Numbered from the stretch's first letter, positions 22,801 to 34,994 are shown. The stretch: 64,000 nucleotides of DNA from Paguma larvata (GCA_030068075.1 CM057830.1:28428247-28492246), one strand, 5' to 3'. Translations and numbers: made by a program. The notes: generated from the sequence alone by a model not told the origin.

Positions 22801-23340
22801 AGATCATAATTACATAGAAGACTTAACATTTAATAGAATTTGGTTATAAATCTTCAGATTCATCTGTATCTGAGCATAAACTTGAGGTTAGATTAAGTGG
22901 TAGTGAATTTTTAACAGTTATATAACTGAATACAAAAACACACCCCATAAGACATATCTCTATTACTAAGAAGTATTATTTAATTACATTCACATAATAA
23001 GGCTTGGAAAAGTCATTGATAAATACAAACCATGAATAACCTGAGTAGAATATTCACTATTTAAATAAAAATATCAGAGAAAGCAACATTACCCTAAAGT
23101 CCTGTAAATGTTGAAAATTTAACTATAGGCAAATGGCAAATAACTCAAATATAGTGGAACCAAATGTAGTAGTATATATCTCTCTTGAACAGACAAGGAT
23201 TAATCAAAAGAATTTTCTTAAAGTGGAAATGTATAAAGGAGAAAATAATCACAACACTCAACTCCAGTGTATCACCAAAGTAAAACTGTTAACATTGAAT
23301 GTATTTTCTTACTGTCTCTGTAGAATATTTTTGCTAAAAT
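22801..23340. other. Unclassified non-coding sequence
   Basis: AT-rich. A 71-codon plus frame (23133-23348) starts here and runs into the adjacent SINE tail. No gene recognised. Confidence 0.5.
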
Positions 23341-23551
23341 ATTTTTAACATTTATTTATTTTAAAGAGAGAGAGAGAGAGAGAAAGAGAGCAGGAGAGAG
23401 GCAGAGAGAGAGGAAAACACAGAATCCAAAGCAGGCTCCAGGCTCCAAGCTGTCAGCACAGAGCCTGATGTGGGGCTCAAACTCACGAGCTGTGAGATCA
23501 TGACCTGAGCCAAAGTCAGACACTTAAGTGACCGAGCCACCCAGGCGCCAC
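23341..23551 (-). mobile_element. Felid CAN-SINE, antisense
   Basis: The sequence runs from TTTTTAACATTTATTTATTT through an expanded GA run (23366-23388), AAGCAGGCTCCAGGCTCCAA and TGAGATCATGACCTGAGCCA to GAGCCACCCAGGCGCCA. The copy is mildly diverged. I could not define a target-site duplication. Confidence 0.95.
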
Positions 23552-23554
23552 AAA

Positions 23555-24830
23555 AGCAGTTTTTTAAAAAGGGAGTACAACAGATATGCTTAAAACAAAA
23601 TCATCCAAATTGCTTAATCACAAAATCACAAAAAGCAGAAAAAGAATGTAAGACAAGGAACAAAGAACAAGGGCAACAAATAAGAAGCAGTAGCAAATAA
23701 GGTAGGTATTAATCCAGCTATATCAATAATCACTTTGAAGGTCGATGGTCTAACTGCACCAATTAAAAGAGATACCAGAGTGGATCGAAAAAACAACAAC
23801 TCGATTACAGGTTGTCTACAACAAACCTACTTGAAATATAAAGTCACATATAAATTAAAAGGAAATGGAGAAAAATATTCCATGCTAACACTAATAAAAA
23901 GCATTAATTGCTAATCAGGAGTAGCTGTATTAATTCAGACAGAGTAGACTTCAAAGCAAGGAAACTTATAAGGGATAAAGAAGAGCATTACATAATGATA
24001 AAGAAGACAATTCTCCAAGAAGATGTAAAGTTTAATGTGTATGTGCTTAACAACAGAGCATCCAACAACGGACTGAATTGCCAAGAGAAATAAATGAATC
24101 CACTTTCATAGTTGGAGAGTTCAATACCTTTCTCACAAAGGGACATATGCAGGAGGCAGAAAATCAGTAAGGACACAGCCAAACTCAAAAACATCATCAA
24201 TCAACTGGATATAATGGACATCTATAGACTACTTCAACGACAGCAGAATTCACATTCTTCTCAAATTCACATGGATTATTCACAAAGACCGCATTCTGAG
24301 CCATGAAACACACCTTAAAGTTTTTTTTTTAAACAGAAAGCCTACAACATCTGTTTTCAGATCACAATGAAATTAAACTGAAAATCAATAACAAAAAGAT
24401 AATTGGAAAAGCCCAAAATGCATGAAGATTAAACAACATACTTCTAAATAACACATGGCTCAAAGAAGAAATCTCAAGAGAAGTTTTAAAATATTTCAAA
24501 CCAAGTGGAAATGAAAACACAACTTATCAAAATTGGTAGGATGCAGTTAAAGCAGTGCTCACGGGAAAATTTATAGCATTAAATGCATATATTTAAAAAG
24601 AAGAAAAATCTAAAATCAATAATTTAAGTTTCAGCCTTGAGAAACCAGAAAAAGAAGAGCAAATGAAATCCAAACTAAGCAGGAAAAAAAAAGAAATAAT
24701 AAGAATTAGAAAGGAAATCGATGATACTGGAAAACAGGAAATCAATAGCACAAATCAACTACATTTTGCTATGAATCTAGAACTGCTCTAAAAAAATAAA
24801 GCCTCAAAAAAAGTGAATGAATAAATAAAT
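23555..24830 (+). mobile_element. LINE-1 ORF2 N-terminal (endonuclease) region, decayed
   Basis: Text such as GGAGTAGCTGTATTAATTCA, GTAGACTTCAAAGCAAGGAA, CATCAATCAACTGGATATAA and GCAGAATTCACATTCTTCTC follows the L1 ORF2 endonuclease and linker region in order. The frame at 24112-24306 gives NIINQLDIMDIYRLLQ, matching the L1 endonuclease segment around NQLDLTDIYR. Many stops and frameshifts show it is dead. The reverse transcriptase part that should follow is absent. Confidence 0.88.
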
Positions 24831-24849
24831 GCCTGTCTAATAAGAATGA

Positions 24850-25145
24850 AAGCTGACAGGTACGACACACTGGGACATTTCAGCAGACTATCAACCCTGG
24901 AATCATATTAGCCATTTAAAGGAATATGCTCTATTTTCAAATATATTTTGCTTAATTCAAAATATAAGATTTCCTCAAAATACTGGTGTAATTAGCCCAG
25001 GGGTGTTCCACCATTCCTTGATGTATCTTCTTAACTTGGCATGCACTTTTGTAAGTTGTCCCTTAAAATATTATTTTAAATTACCTAAATTGACTGTGGC
25101 ATCTCTTTCCTGCCTAGCTCCAGAACGATACACATTGTTAGTGTG
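24850..25145 (+). mobile_element. Old dispersed repeat, same family as 3030-3450
   Basis: The end ACTTTTGTAAGTTGTCCCTT, aaattacctaaattgact, GTGGCATCTCTTTCCTGCCT and ccagaacgatac parallels the known repeat end ctttgtaaatagtccctt..aattacccaattgagtgtgccatctgtttcctgcc. The left boundary is uncertain. It separates two unrelated L1 pieces. Confidence 0.5.
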
Positions 25146-25155
25146 AGTTAACCCC

Positions 25156-25160
<5 letters not shown>

Positions 25161-25208
<48 letters not shown>
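25161..25208. repeat. CA microsatellite
   Basis: About 23 CA units with one ATA interruption near 25170, preceded by ATATATACAC. Confidence 0.97.
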
Positions 25209-25210
<2 letters not shown>

Positions 25211-25394
25211 AGTTTGCTGATATAATTAGGTGTTTGAACACACAGGCCAAATGACTGATTCTGGACAATAGTAAATCTATCAATATTCTAAGTGGCCTGA
25301 CAGCTTCCCTAAGTTTCTCATGTGACATTCAATATATTTTACAGCTCATGCCACTACACTTGCCCATTTCCCATCAGAATTGAGCTGTGAAGTA

Positions 25395-26390
25395 TGAAGA
25401 AATGCCTAGAGGAAAACATACATGATTAGCTCCCCGACATAGGTCATGGCAATGATTTTTTTAATCTGACACCAAAAGCAAAAGTAACACAAGTGAAAAT
25501 CAACAAGTGGGACTCTATCAAACTAAAAAGCTTCTGCACAGCAAAGGAAACCATCAATAGAATGGAAAGGCACCCTACAAAATGGGATAAAATATTTGCA
25601 AATCATATAGCTGAAAAGAAGCTAATATCTAAAATACATAAAGAACTCATACAATTCAACAGCCAGAAATGCAAATGATCTGATTTAAAAGCAGGCATAA
25701 GACTTGAATATAGCCTTTTTTTTCCAAAAAAGACATACAGATGGCCAACAGGAACACAAAAAGATGCTCTACGTCATTAGCCGTCAGGCAAATGTAAATC
25801 AAAACCTTAATGGGTATCAACTTACACCTCTTAGTATAGCTACTATCAAACAGAACAGAAATGACAAGTACTGACGAGAATGTAGAGGAAAGGGAACCTT
25901 GGTACTCTGTTTATGGGAATGCAAACTATGGAAAACAGTATTGAGTTTCCTCAACAAAATTTAAAAATAAAACTACCAGATGATCCAGCAATACCACTTT
26001 TGGGTATTTTTCTGAAGAAATTGAAACACCACCCCCCTCCCCACCCATGTTCATTGCAGCATTATTTACAATAGCCAAGATATGGAAACAAGCTAAGTGT
26101 CCCTTTACAGATGAATGGATAAAAAAATAGTGGTGTGTGTATATATATATACATATATACATAGATAGATGGATGATAGGGTATATACAGAGACAGCATG
26201 CACATGCACACACGTTATGCTAAGTAAAATAAGTCAAAGACATATACCATATGATCTCTCTTATATGTAAAATCTAACAAAACCAGGTTTATAGATAGAG
26301 AACAGATTGGTGGTTGCCAGAGGTGGGGGGGGGGGAGAAATTAGTAAACTGTTTTTGTTTAAATAAATAGCAAATAAAATAAAACAACCT
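25395..26390 (+). mobile_element. LINE-1 ORF2 3' end
   Basis: Recognisable L1 order: CTATCAAACTAAAAAGCTTC, TGGGATAAAATATTTGCAAA, ACATACAGATGGCCAACAGG, CCAGCAATACCACTTTTGGG, CATTATTTACAATAGCCAAG, CTAAGTAAAATAAGTCAAAG and ATTGGTGGTTGCCAGAGGTG. The frame 25493-25678 encodes a run starting [20 protein letters not shown] that matches the ORF2 C-terminal half. Numerous stops follow. It contains an 11-base G run at 26325-26335. Confidence 0.92.
26133..26180. repeat. TA/GATA short repeat within L1
   Basis: GTGTGTATATATATATACAT grading into ATAGATAGATGG, inserted where L1 normally reads through to the ATTCAGCC segment. It appears to be an expansion of an L1 TA-rich site. Confidence 0.85.
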
Positions 26391-26499
26391 AGGAGATTTA
26401 GAAATGCTAAAGCAATCATTTTCTTGACCTCGACTACATTTTTTAAGGCCTGTCTAACCTTGACTACATACATAGGGTAACGGTATATACTATAAGCAA

Positions 26500-26690
26500 A
26501 AACTGCCCAAGAGAAATTGACAAACTTGCCACCATTCTGGGAAATGCTAATATCCTTCTCTCAGTAATTCACAAATTAGACACAGCAAAGCAACCAGCAA
26601 GTATATAGAAAATTTGGAGAGGACAATAATACAGAGCACTGTAACAATGATGACAAAATTGCTTATGAAATTTGAAAAGCAGAAAAAAAA
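26500..26690 (+). mobile_element. Possible L1/HAL1 endonuclease-region fragment
   Basis: Words such as CTTCTCTCAGTAATTCACAA and a following gacacagcaaagcaaccagcaagtatatag resemble the L1 or HAL1 region reading ctctcagtaattgatag..agacag. Short and strongly diverged. Confidence 0.35.
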
Positions 26691-26699
26691 TCACTAAGG

Positions 26700-27839
26700 G
26701 GGGATAAAAAGAGTGGACAATAGATCATCTTCTTGGGCAGTTTACTTGTGCATTCATGTGCTGCTCATGCCTAATCCTGGCTATATCACTTCCGTTTTAC
26801 AGTGGAATGCTACTAGGCTTGGTGAGCTTTAAGACATGATGGTTCTGACACAATCAGCACATGTTAAACAGTTATGGGTACATGGTCATGTGCCCTTATA
26901 CCAGTGTTTTTCATCACTTTGGTACACAGAGTATCCTCTGGGTTTTCTCATGGAATATACTCTACTGGTGGGTTTCCCAGTCTTGTATAGTGTATCTACT
27001 CCATACCATGGTTATTCTCCCAGTTCCTTCTGGAAAATGTTTTCTAGGTCCTATAGCTTTTTGGAATACAGTCTCTTTCTTTCCTTAGTATGTCCAGCAC
27101 CCTCCTTGCCAGGTTATATTGTGAATGGAACCTAGTTATTTGTCTCAAGTTCAGGAGAGGAGGTAGGTTAAATCCTGAAAGGCACTCATAACGGAAGCAA
27201 GCAAGAGACCTCTGCATTGTTTTCAAGAAGGGGAAAGGCAAATAGCTTTCAGAGGAAGGAATCCTTTTGCAGGCATAAACGATTCAGGAGAATCTGAGGA
27301 CTCAAAATTTGTACATACATCAACTAGACTGTCCACCACACAGGCCTCAGGGTCCTGTCCTTCCCAGTCTGTGTCCTGGTTAGCAGACTTGCTGCGGTTG
27401 AGAATTCAACCTTCTCGAGCTTTCCTGCTTTTAATTAAGTCCTGTTCTGATTCTCAGTTTTTTTTTCTGCCCTCCAGCTACAGAAATAAAACTTTTTTAA
27501 ATGTATTTCTAAGGAGGCCCTTTGGCTCTCACCTTCTACCCTAGATTGGTGAATAATTACTCTCAGTTTCTCACTGATTTTCACCAATTCACTGGTCAAT
27601 AACCATTCAATTCCACAACTATATAATTATTATTTCTGCAGAATGCCTCAAAATCTAAGGTACGCTATCTGCCAGTACAATTCCTCCCAACATTACTTCA
27701 TCCCATTTCACCACTGGTGAAATGTTAACAATCACACTGCGACACCTTGTGAGAACTTATCGGTAGTCCACTTATCAGTAGTGAAGTTATCCTTACTGCC
27801 AGCTGGCCAGCAGGTAATCCAGCACCAAATCCTGATTTT
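26700..27839. other. Unclassified non-coding sequence
   Basis: Holds two overlapping plus frames (26836-27135, 99 codons; 26861-27088, 75 codons) with no recognised domain. Being open in two frames at once suggests chance. Confidence 0.5.
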
Positions 27840-28330
27840 GAATCTCTCTCCTCAGACCATTCATGGTACCAGCTATCTGGGTTTGATTTCCTGAGAAACA
27901 GATTCTGAGGTGGATATTTGCATGTCAAAAATGTCCTCGAGAATTATAACTATAAAGAAGTGAGGGGAGCAGGATTGAAAGAAAAAAAAAATCTGAATTC
28001 TGATGCCCTAGTAACAGAGGCCTTCCTTGGCTGATGTCAAGCCCAGTTGTTAAGCTGGCATGGCCATTCAAGATATCTCAAATGAAGGAAGGGAACCTCA
28101 TCTTCGTATCCCTCTAATGACCAGCCACTGGGTGTGAGTTGTCCCTGAGAAGGGGACATAACCTTAGGTTAGAGACTTCCCTTTGACTGAGGAAAATTTC
28201 TGGGCAGGAACTCAGATATGTTTTCTGATACCAGTGCTCCTGGCAGTCAAAGGAATGAGAACCTCAGCTGTGAAGGATAGGTACAGAAGGTGTGCACCAC
28301 AGCATTCACTGAAGGTTATGTGAAGAGTGA
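27840..28330. mobile_element. Candidate old LTR-like repeat
   Basis: Phrases TGAGAAACAGATTCTGAGGT, AGCAGGATTGAAAGAAAAAA, GACCAGCCACTGGGTGTGAG and TCCTGGCAGTCAAAGGAATG have the feel of a recurrent mammalian LTR-type repeat. I cannot identify a family or termini. Confidence 0.3.
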
Positions 28331-28679
28331 GCAACTGAGATCCTCTTAAGAATGTTCAGAAAACTTATTCTCTCTGATATCAATCTCTTTTTTCTTAAGT
28401 CTTTCCACAAAGCTGCCATGACAGTCACCAACACAAATAAATCAATTCCATCATGTAACTCTCCATATTAACTGTTACCCTCATTTCTGAGAGAACAATC
28501 CTGCCTCTACCTCTCTCTTTGGTGTTCATTCCAAACACTGTACACAGAAATTCTCCCAATTTTCCATATGTATTTTTACTTTTCAAATATTGACATATAA
28601 TTCTCTCTGCCTAAAATTTCAGTACTTCTCTGCCTAAAAATACTCTATTCATATTTAAAAATCAAATTAGAAACAAAAA
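28331..28679. other. Unclassified non-coding sequence
   Basis: No gene or repeat that I can support. Confidence 0.5.
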
Positions 28680-28990
28680 GGTCTCTTTCCATAAGATGCT
28701 GCAGCAGTGAAGATTCTTTTGTCTGAGATAACAGAAAATGCAACACTAGCTGAAACAAAAAGGGGTTCTTTTTTCCCCACATATAGCAAAGGGTATGGGA
28801 GTAGGTGTTTGACTCAGCTGCTAAACCATGTCAGCTCTTCATCTTCCATTCTTCTGCTCTGACATCTTTATAATGTGTTTATCTGAGGGTTTCCTATCTC
28901 ATGACTGCCAAATCACTGCCCAAACCCCTAGTACCATGATTTTCTTCAAAGTCAAGAAGCAGGGACATAGCTATAGCAAAAACACAAGTA
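28680..28990. mobile_element. Candidate old dispersed repeat
   Basis: The wording ACTAGCTGAAACAAAAAGGG, then cacatatagcaaagggtatggg, CATGTCAGCTCTTCATCTTC resembles a common mammalian repeat (aactggcttaagcaaaaagg..tcaggcatgg..catctcttggctc). The right part appears to have been replaced by the adjacent purine array. Family not assigned. Confidence 0.35.
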
Positions 28991-28994
28991 GAAG

Positions 28995-29244
28995 AGGGGG
29001 AACATGGAGAGGAGGAGGAAAGAGACAGCAAGAGGAAGAGGGAGAGGAAGAGGGAGAGGGAGAGGGAGAGGGAGAGGGAGAGGGAGGGGGAGAGGGAGGG
29101 GGAGAGGGAGGGGGAGAGGGAGAGGAAGGAGGAGGGGAAGGGGGAGGGAAGGAGGGAAAGAAGGAGAGGGAGGGAGAGGGAGGGAGAGGTGAGAGAGAGG
29201 AGAGAGAGAGAGAGGAGAGAGAGAGAGAGGAGAGAGAGAGAGAG

Positions 29245-29291
<47 letters not shown>

Positions 29292-29298
29292 AGAGAGA
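28995..29298. repeat. Purine array: GGGAGA hexamers and a 15-base minisatellite
   Basis: AGGAGG units lead into GGGAGA repeats (about 29038-29090), a GGGAGGGGGAGA section, a mixed GGGAGGGAAGG part, and then GA DNA in which GG recurs every 15 bases (for example 29229, 29244, 29259). The final part is pure GA. Nearly 300 bases are purine on the plus strand. The 196-codon and 136-codon ORFs across it are artefacts, because 15 is divisible by three and stops are absent. Confidence 0.97.
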
Positions 29299-29459
29299 TC
29301 TCACATTACGGAATTTTTCCCTGAAATAGCCCTAAGTAGATTTTCTCCAATAGATAATTGGACACAGGTGGATTATATGCCATCCATAAAGGACGAATTT
29401 GGTCCTTACCTGACATGAAAGCATCTCTATGCAGTAACTCATTAGAATCAGAGTTTATT

Positions 29460-29670
29460 GGGGCACCTAGGTGGTTCAGTCATTTAAGCATCTGACTCTT
29501 GATTTCAGCTCAGGTCATGATCTCACAGCTCCTCGTAGGTTCAAGTCCTGTATTGGGCTCTGCACTGACAGCACAGAGCCGGCTTAGAACTCTCTCCCTC
29601 TCTGCCCCTCCCCCACTCGTGCTCTCATACTCTTTCCCTCAAAAATAAATAAATAAACTTTAAAAATAAA
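29460..29670 (+). mobile_element. CAN-SINE, moderately diverged
   Basis: Head GGGGCACCTAGGTGGTTCAG, CAGCTCAGGTCATGATCTCA, GGCTTAGAACTCTCTCCCTC and a double AATAAATAAATAAAC tail. The flanks AGAATCAGAGTTTA (29444) and AGAATCAGACTTTA (29671) are a 14-base target-site duplication with one mismatch. Confidence 0.96.
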
Positions 29671-29684
29671 AGAATCAGACTTTA

Positions 29685-32600
29685 CTCACAGAGAGGAAAA
29701 CAAAAAGAACTGTTGGATAGGTAGCCACAATGTTACCACAGAAGCCGCTCCATAGCATTTACCAGGTTGTACTATAATTTGTCACCTAATTGCCTTTTTC
29801 CCTTAGACTATGAACTCCTCATAGATGTAGATCAGGCCATTCATTATTCTATTTATATTATCATGAATGCTAACCCATTATAGGTATACAATATTTTTAA
29901 ATTAATTGATATTATAATGAACACATAACTGTATAAAGAACACCACTTTGAAAAACACTGGGATAAAAGAATGGAAAAATTTGTCTGGTCTATAGTAAAA
30001 AGTACCTGTTTGTTATAAATTTTTCATGACTGTATGGATGCTAGAGTGCTTTCCTTGGGGTCTAGCACTCCTGGGCCCAGTACTTTTGGTAGCCAGTCAT
30101 ATTTTGTTTAATAATTTGTCACAAGTGAATGGCATTTCATTTTAGAAAATTTAGCTATCTTTGAAAGAAACCAAGATCCAGTTTTAGGGAATAAAAGGTA
30201 TCATCCTTCATGATGTCATCATGGTTTCATGAATATTTTACAAAACTGAGCCAGGAACACTGCAATTTTCTCCTGGGAGACTGAGATACTGAAGGTTATG
30301 CCACAGGATTAAACACTTTAGCTTCCTGTTTGAAGGTGATCTAAAAGTTTAAACCTCAAAACAATCACCAAGAAATTAAATATTTATCAAAATCAGATAG
30401 GAGTTTTGAATATAAAAAGTTTTCAAATACTTTTGTCTTTTGTCATGCTCAAAGAAACTAAATATAGAAAAAATTCTTGGCTTTTTTGCTTCATTTTGTA
30501 ATCATTGCAATTATATCATGTATGTGTTATTCTGTAAACACAGGGCTGTTATTCATACGTTAGACAATCAAGTTGTCAGAAGAAAAAACTAAGATGCTTT
30601 GTGTTCTGGTAATTTCCTTTATTATCTTAAAACAATTGTTCAATGAGATAAAGTTTTGAATAATAAAAGTGAATATTTGAGCCCTATTTGATTTGAAGCA
30701 GCACATTTCATCCTAAAAATGCAAGTTTGCCTCTCTATTTGTTCTATGCACCTAGTCACTGTGTGGTCTTAGAACATTTTGAATAATAACTGATTATAAG
30801 CCCAAGAGCCAATTATTTGAATTAAACATAATAATTTGGCAACTTTGTCAAGAACTTGATATCTAGAAATGTAGTTTACCTATAGGAGCTTGCTACTTTC
30901 CAATTAGATAAGAACAGTGGGACCACATTTTGAGTTGGAAAATGATACCATCAGCATAGTTTAAGGACTTTTATTTGTTAGTGTTGAAGGATCTTAATAA
31001 AAGAGAGCTTATTAATCTTTTCACAGAATTTTGTCACCCAGGAGAGGTAAAAGACTATGAGGATCAGTATCAAGGACAAGATATGCTAGCATCAGAATCA
31101 AAAGCCAGATTTGTTGAAAATCTCTGTTAGAGCCAGAAACAGAAGAGCATCCAGGAGTTGTACTAGAATTCCATAGCCAGTGGGCATAAGAAAATTGTTA
31201 GGTTGCCATCATTATGAATGATCAAAGGGCTCAGATACCAGATACTAGAAAGACTGGATCTCCAGACAAAGGGAACAAAGAAACAGGTTTGATTGCTCCC
31301 ATCAGACCAGGCATACATATATTGGCAAGCCATGCAAAATGGGGTTTGCCTGGGCAGCCCCAGGTATTATCCCTCCAGTTTTGTGTCATCCAGTATAGGA
31401 AATGATTTTGTCAACGCAGATACCTGAAGTTGAACCCTGACACAAATTCACACAGATTTTATATTTCAGCAGTAGGATGCTGACATCTTGAATTGGACTA
31501 ACACTGGTGTTGTTTAGAAAACCAAGAAAGACAAAAAAAAAACCTCACCAAAGAAACTACCTCCTTTCTTTTCCAATGGTCTTTGCTCACATCTAGGAAG
31601 ATAATATCGAGGAAATGAGTGAGGGATTTTTGTAACATTCTGGTGACATCAGCAAAAGTAACCCTTTAAAATAATACCTCTGGTAAGCAGAATTACTCAA
31701 AATTGACCAGTGAGAGTTGAAAAGAGAAAGTAAGAGCACTGGAATGAGTACAGAGACACAAGTGTCTCAACAGTGACTTTGCCTCAGTGGTAGAATTGTC
31801 ATCCGTGAGGAAAATACCTTGGGACTGGTTCTCTACCCATAGTTTTTATGGGAAACTAAGAGTAATAAAAAAAGATAAAATCTGGAAATTCTCGTGGCCT
31901 TCAACGACACTTTTAATGTCTTTGGGTCTCAATTGCCCCCGATGGAGAAACAAAGGGCTGGAACACAGTGATTTCTAAAATCAAGCATTAACGTTCTGAG
32001 AGTCTTTTTTCTTTACTGCTCTCTCTTTTCCTGTTTTATGCTCGATCTCACCTTTTGTATTCCCTCCACTGTATCCTGCATTAGTCTCCCTGATGCCTCT
32101 TGTCATCTCTGCCAAGAAGGAGACTTGCCTAGAGACTGTCAGAGACGCTACATAATTACCATCAATCGCAGACAACTGGTTCTCATCAGGGAGAGGAGGA
32201 CTGAGCAAGCATGGAAGCAACGGGCACTGGACTGAAATGAATAAACATGAGTATCACCACGGCAAAAATGCGTATCATGCCGAATTACCTGTTTTTCTGT
32301 ATTTCAGCGGGCCAGTCACCTCCAAACTCAGTGCTGCCAGTAGTGTTTTCTGCTTGCGGGGCTTAAATATGTTGCAAAGTGTGTGAGTGTGTGTGTGTGT
32401 GTGTGCACACACACATTTTTTTTTTTTTGTCTGTGTCAGTTTTAGGAAGTCAAACCTTTCATGCTTCTGCTAAAAAATGAAATAATGGATCATTTTGAGA
32501 TCTGATGGTATTTAAAGATATAAGTTATTTATACTGGAGAGAACCAAGTATAGAGGATTATGAATTTAGTGTGGATATTGCTGTTCCTCTGCCATAAAAG

Positions 32601-33304
32601 AAAGAATTCTTCAGTGTGCCGTGTTGTCGTCGAAATGATTCTTAAACACCAACTGTGGTCATTTTTAGGAATATCCACTCAGTCATTCCATTTAACATCA
32701 GATATTCAATGCAGATCACAGAAAGATGAAGACAGAGAAACAATGTGTCCTGTTGTTTAGTGAAAAGGGATTTACATTTGTGAAGGACAGCAAATGTCAC
32801 ACATCAGAAAGGGGGAGAAGTGAAAAGGCATGAATTTATAGACAAGATGATTGCCACCACACCCTACTATTAGGCACGAAAACAGAAGATGATGCTATGA
32901 ATTGTTAGTTCCATGTCTCAAGAGCCTGGCGGTGCATGAGAATACTAGGTGGGCTAGACTGAGATTTAGACAATGGCAGTTTCTGAAAGAGGCAAGAGTA
33001 ACAAAGGGGTATTTATTGGGACAAGTTAATGTACTAGACGACTCAATAGTATATTCAGGATCTCAGTTGTGCTAGATCCACAGTACTCAAGGGCCTCCTA
33101 TGAAAGGGAATTTTAACATGAAGTAAGGTAAAAGTAAGGAAAATATCATTTAACCCCATGATCTCGTCTGCTACTTATATGGATATAGAATCCCACACAT
33201 TTACAGATAGCTGTTTTCTGAGGCCATGCTGTGCCTCACCATTTTTAGGTTGTTTGTGACACAAGCTAGTGCTAACTTCACCAGACTCTGCCACTACCAA
33301 TATA
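29685..33304. other. Longest repeat-poor stretch of the window
   Basis: About 3.6 kb in which I recognise only one microsatellite (32383-32430). Short open frames (60-79 codons) at 31214, 31787, 31981, 32038 and 32560 lack recognisable domains, and those at 31981 and 32038 overlap on opposite strands. No splice-bounded exon stands out. Lack of recent insertions could reflect chance or constraint. Confidence 0.55.
32383..32430. repeat. GT microsatellite with CA inversion and poly-T
   Basis: A GTGTGAGTGTGTGTGTGTG run passes through TGCACACACACA into an 12-base poly-T. The GT to CA switch makes a short perfect inverted repeat centred on TGCA. Confidence 0.95.
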
Positions 33305-33314
33305 ACTGTTATTT

Positions 33315-33524
33315 CATTGTTTTTTTAAAGAGAGCATGCAGGCAAGAGGGAGAGTAGGGATGGGGTGGGGAGAGGAGGAGAGAGAGAGAAAGAGAGAAAA
33401 TCTTAAGCAGGCTCCATGCTTAGTTCAGAGCCCAACATGGGACTTGATCCCACAACCCTGGGATCATGACCTGAGCTGAAATCAAGAGTCAGACCCTCAA
33501 CCGACTGAGCCACTCAGGTGGTTC
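33315..33524 (-). mobile_element. Older-type CAN-SINE, antisense
   Basis: The plus strand shows TTAAGCAGGCTCCATGCTTA, GATCCCACAACCCTGGGATC, AAATCAAGAGTCAGACCCTC and ACTGAGCCACTCAGGTG. The wording AAATCAAGAGTCAGA and GGACTTGATCCCA is the older carnivore-wide CAN-SINE type, not the felid-specific body. Flanks CTGTTATTT (33306 and 33525) give a 9-base target-site duplication. Confidence 0.92.
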
Positions 33525-33533
33525 CTGTTATTT

Positions 33534-33905
33534 TTTACGGAAAAAAAGAAAAGGAAAATTAAAGTACTAGCCAAAATACTAGCAGTAATACTGGGAAGTA
33601 CCTGTTCGTTCATTCACTGAGCAAACCTCTATTTCCATGTTCTATGAAATTTCCTAGGAACCAGGAGTAAAGGTGGTACACGGTGTCCCTCTTCTGAAGG
33701 AACTCATAGTATTTAAGAAGAAACAGATCTGTCAACAAAAAACTCAAATGAAATGTGCTAAGTGTAAGTAGCATCCATAAGGTGCTGTAAGAGCATGGCA
33801 GGGGGTGGAAGAGGGAAGGTCTGGCTGCCTGTAATCAGCATTTTTTACCACCAAACTTAATATCGGAAATGTCACCAGTTATTTACAAATAAAAAAGGAA
33901 AAAGA
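33534..33905. other. Unclassified sequence, possible L2/MER-type remnant
   Basis: The order TTCGTTCATTCACTGAGCAA, cctaggaaccaggagtaaag, GGAACTCATAGTATTTAAGA resembles the recurrent pattern attcattcaacaaatattt..gccaggcactgt..catggagcttacattcta. Too diverged to name. Confidence 0.35.
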
Positions 33906-34111
33906 GGGCGCTCGGTTGGCTCGGTCAGCTAAACACCTTGACTCTTGATTTCGGCTCAGGTCATGATCTCACAGTTGGTTTGTGGGATCATGTCCTGTGT
34001 TGGGCTCATCCTGACAGCATGGAGCCTGCTTGGGATTCTCTCTCTCCCCCCACCTCCCCTGGTCACGTGCACACATGCACTATCTCAAAATAAATAAACT
34101 TTAAAAAAAAA
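33906..34111 (+). mobile_element. CAN-SINE, diverged
   Basis: Head GGGCGCTCGGTTGGCTCGGT, TCGGCTCAGGTCATGATCTC, GGAGCCTGCTTGGGATTCTC and tail CAAAATAAATAAACTTT. Flanking A-rich AAAAAAGGAAAA on both sides suggests insertion at a purine site. The B-box region is degraded. Confidence 0.93.
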
Positions 34112-34994
34112 GGAAAACAAAGGAAAAGAAACCCCCATCAAAAAAAGCTCCCAAAGGCCACTAACATTTGTGAATGATTTCCTCTTGTTATATTTTAGAA
34201 TGTGTTCAGGTTTATTTTATGCCCTTACTTGTATGCTTTCTGAGGTTTTTTCAGATGGAGAAAATGAGGAGGCATTAGTGCTAGCATGAAGAAAATGTAT
34301 AGGACCTTTCTCAACCTTCTTTATTTAGGTCACTGCCAGAATAAAGTGCTTTAATGGCTGTAAGAATTACCACAGTATTCCAAAGTTGAGATTTAACTTT
34401 TCTCAAAGAAAAAGGGAAGTATTACTCAGACACATACATGTTGCTTATATTTTATTAAACCCTGTGCAAAAAAAAAAATTTGTTGGGGGTTATTACATTC
34501 TGGGCATGAGAAAGGGGACATGTCACTCATGCAACTGCCTAATGCTAGAAAAAAAGCTCTGACCCAGTGATCTACCAGATTCAGGAAAGCTATAGAAAGA
34601 GAGGGCATTTGACAAACGTGGGAGTTTATCAGGATGGAAAGAAAATGTTTTAAGCAGGTTACTTGTATGATTAGATCTGTATGTTAGACCACTCTGTGTG
34701 TGTGTAGAATTTGATTTTGAACTGGCTGAAAAAAGCCAAAAGAATATAAAGGTATTTTTGTAATACTTTCAGACATAAATGGAAGTACTTGGTGTTGAGT
34801 TGGGTGGGGGGATGAATCCAGAGAGGAGGGTATAAATAGGAGATACGTTACACTAGTAACATGAATATATTAGTAGCCAACTGGTTCTGGGTCAGGGTGC
34901 TGCCTTTTGAGCTGTAAAGATCAGGACAGACTTGAGGGAATAAGAGAACAGTCAAAGTTTAGAAAATGGTAGACTTTAAAATACCTCTGAAATT
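34112..34994. other. Unclassified non-coding sequence
   Basis: No recognised gene. A 60-codon minus frame (34426-34608) has no motif. Contains a short GTGTGTGTG run near 34697. Confidence 0.5.

Noticed and set aside
28828..29418. 196-codon plus ORF and 136-codon minus ORF, the longest in this part
   Set aside because: Most of each lies in the purine array (G/E/R or S/L runs), and a 15-base period keeps frames open. No domain outside the array.
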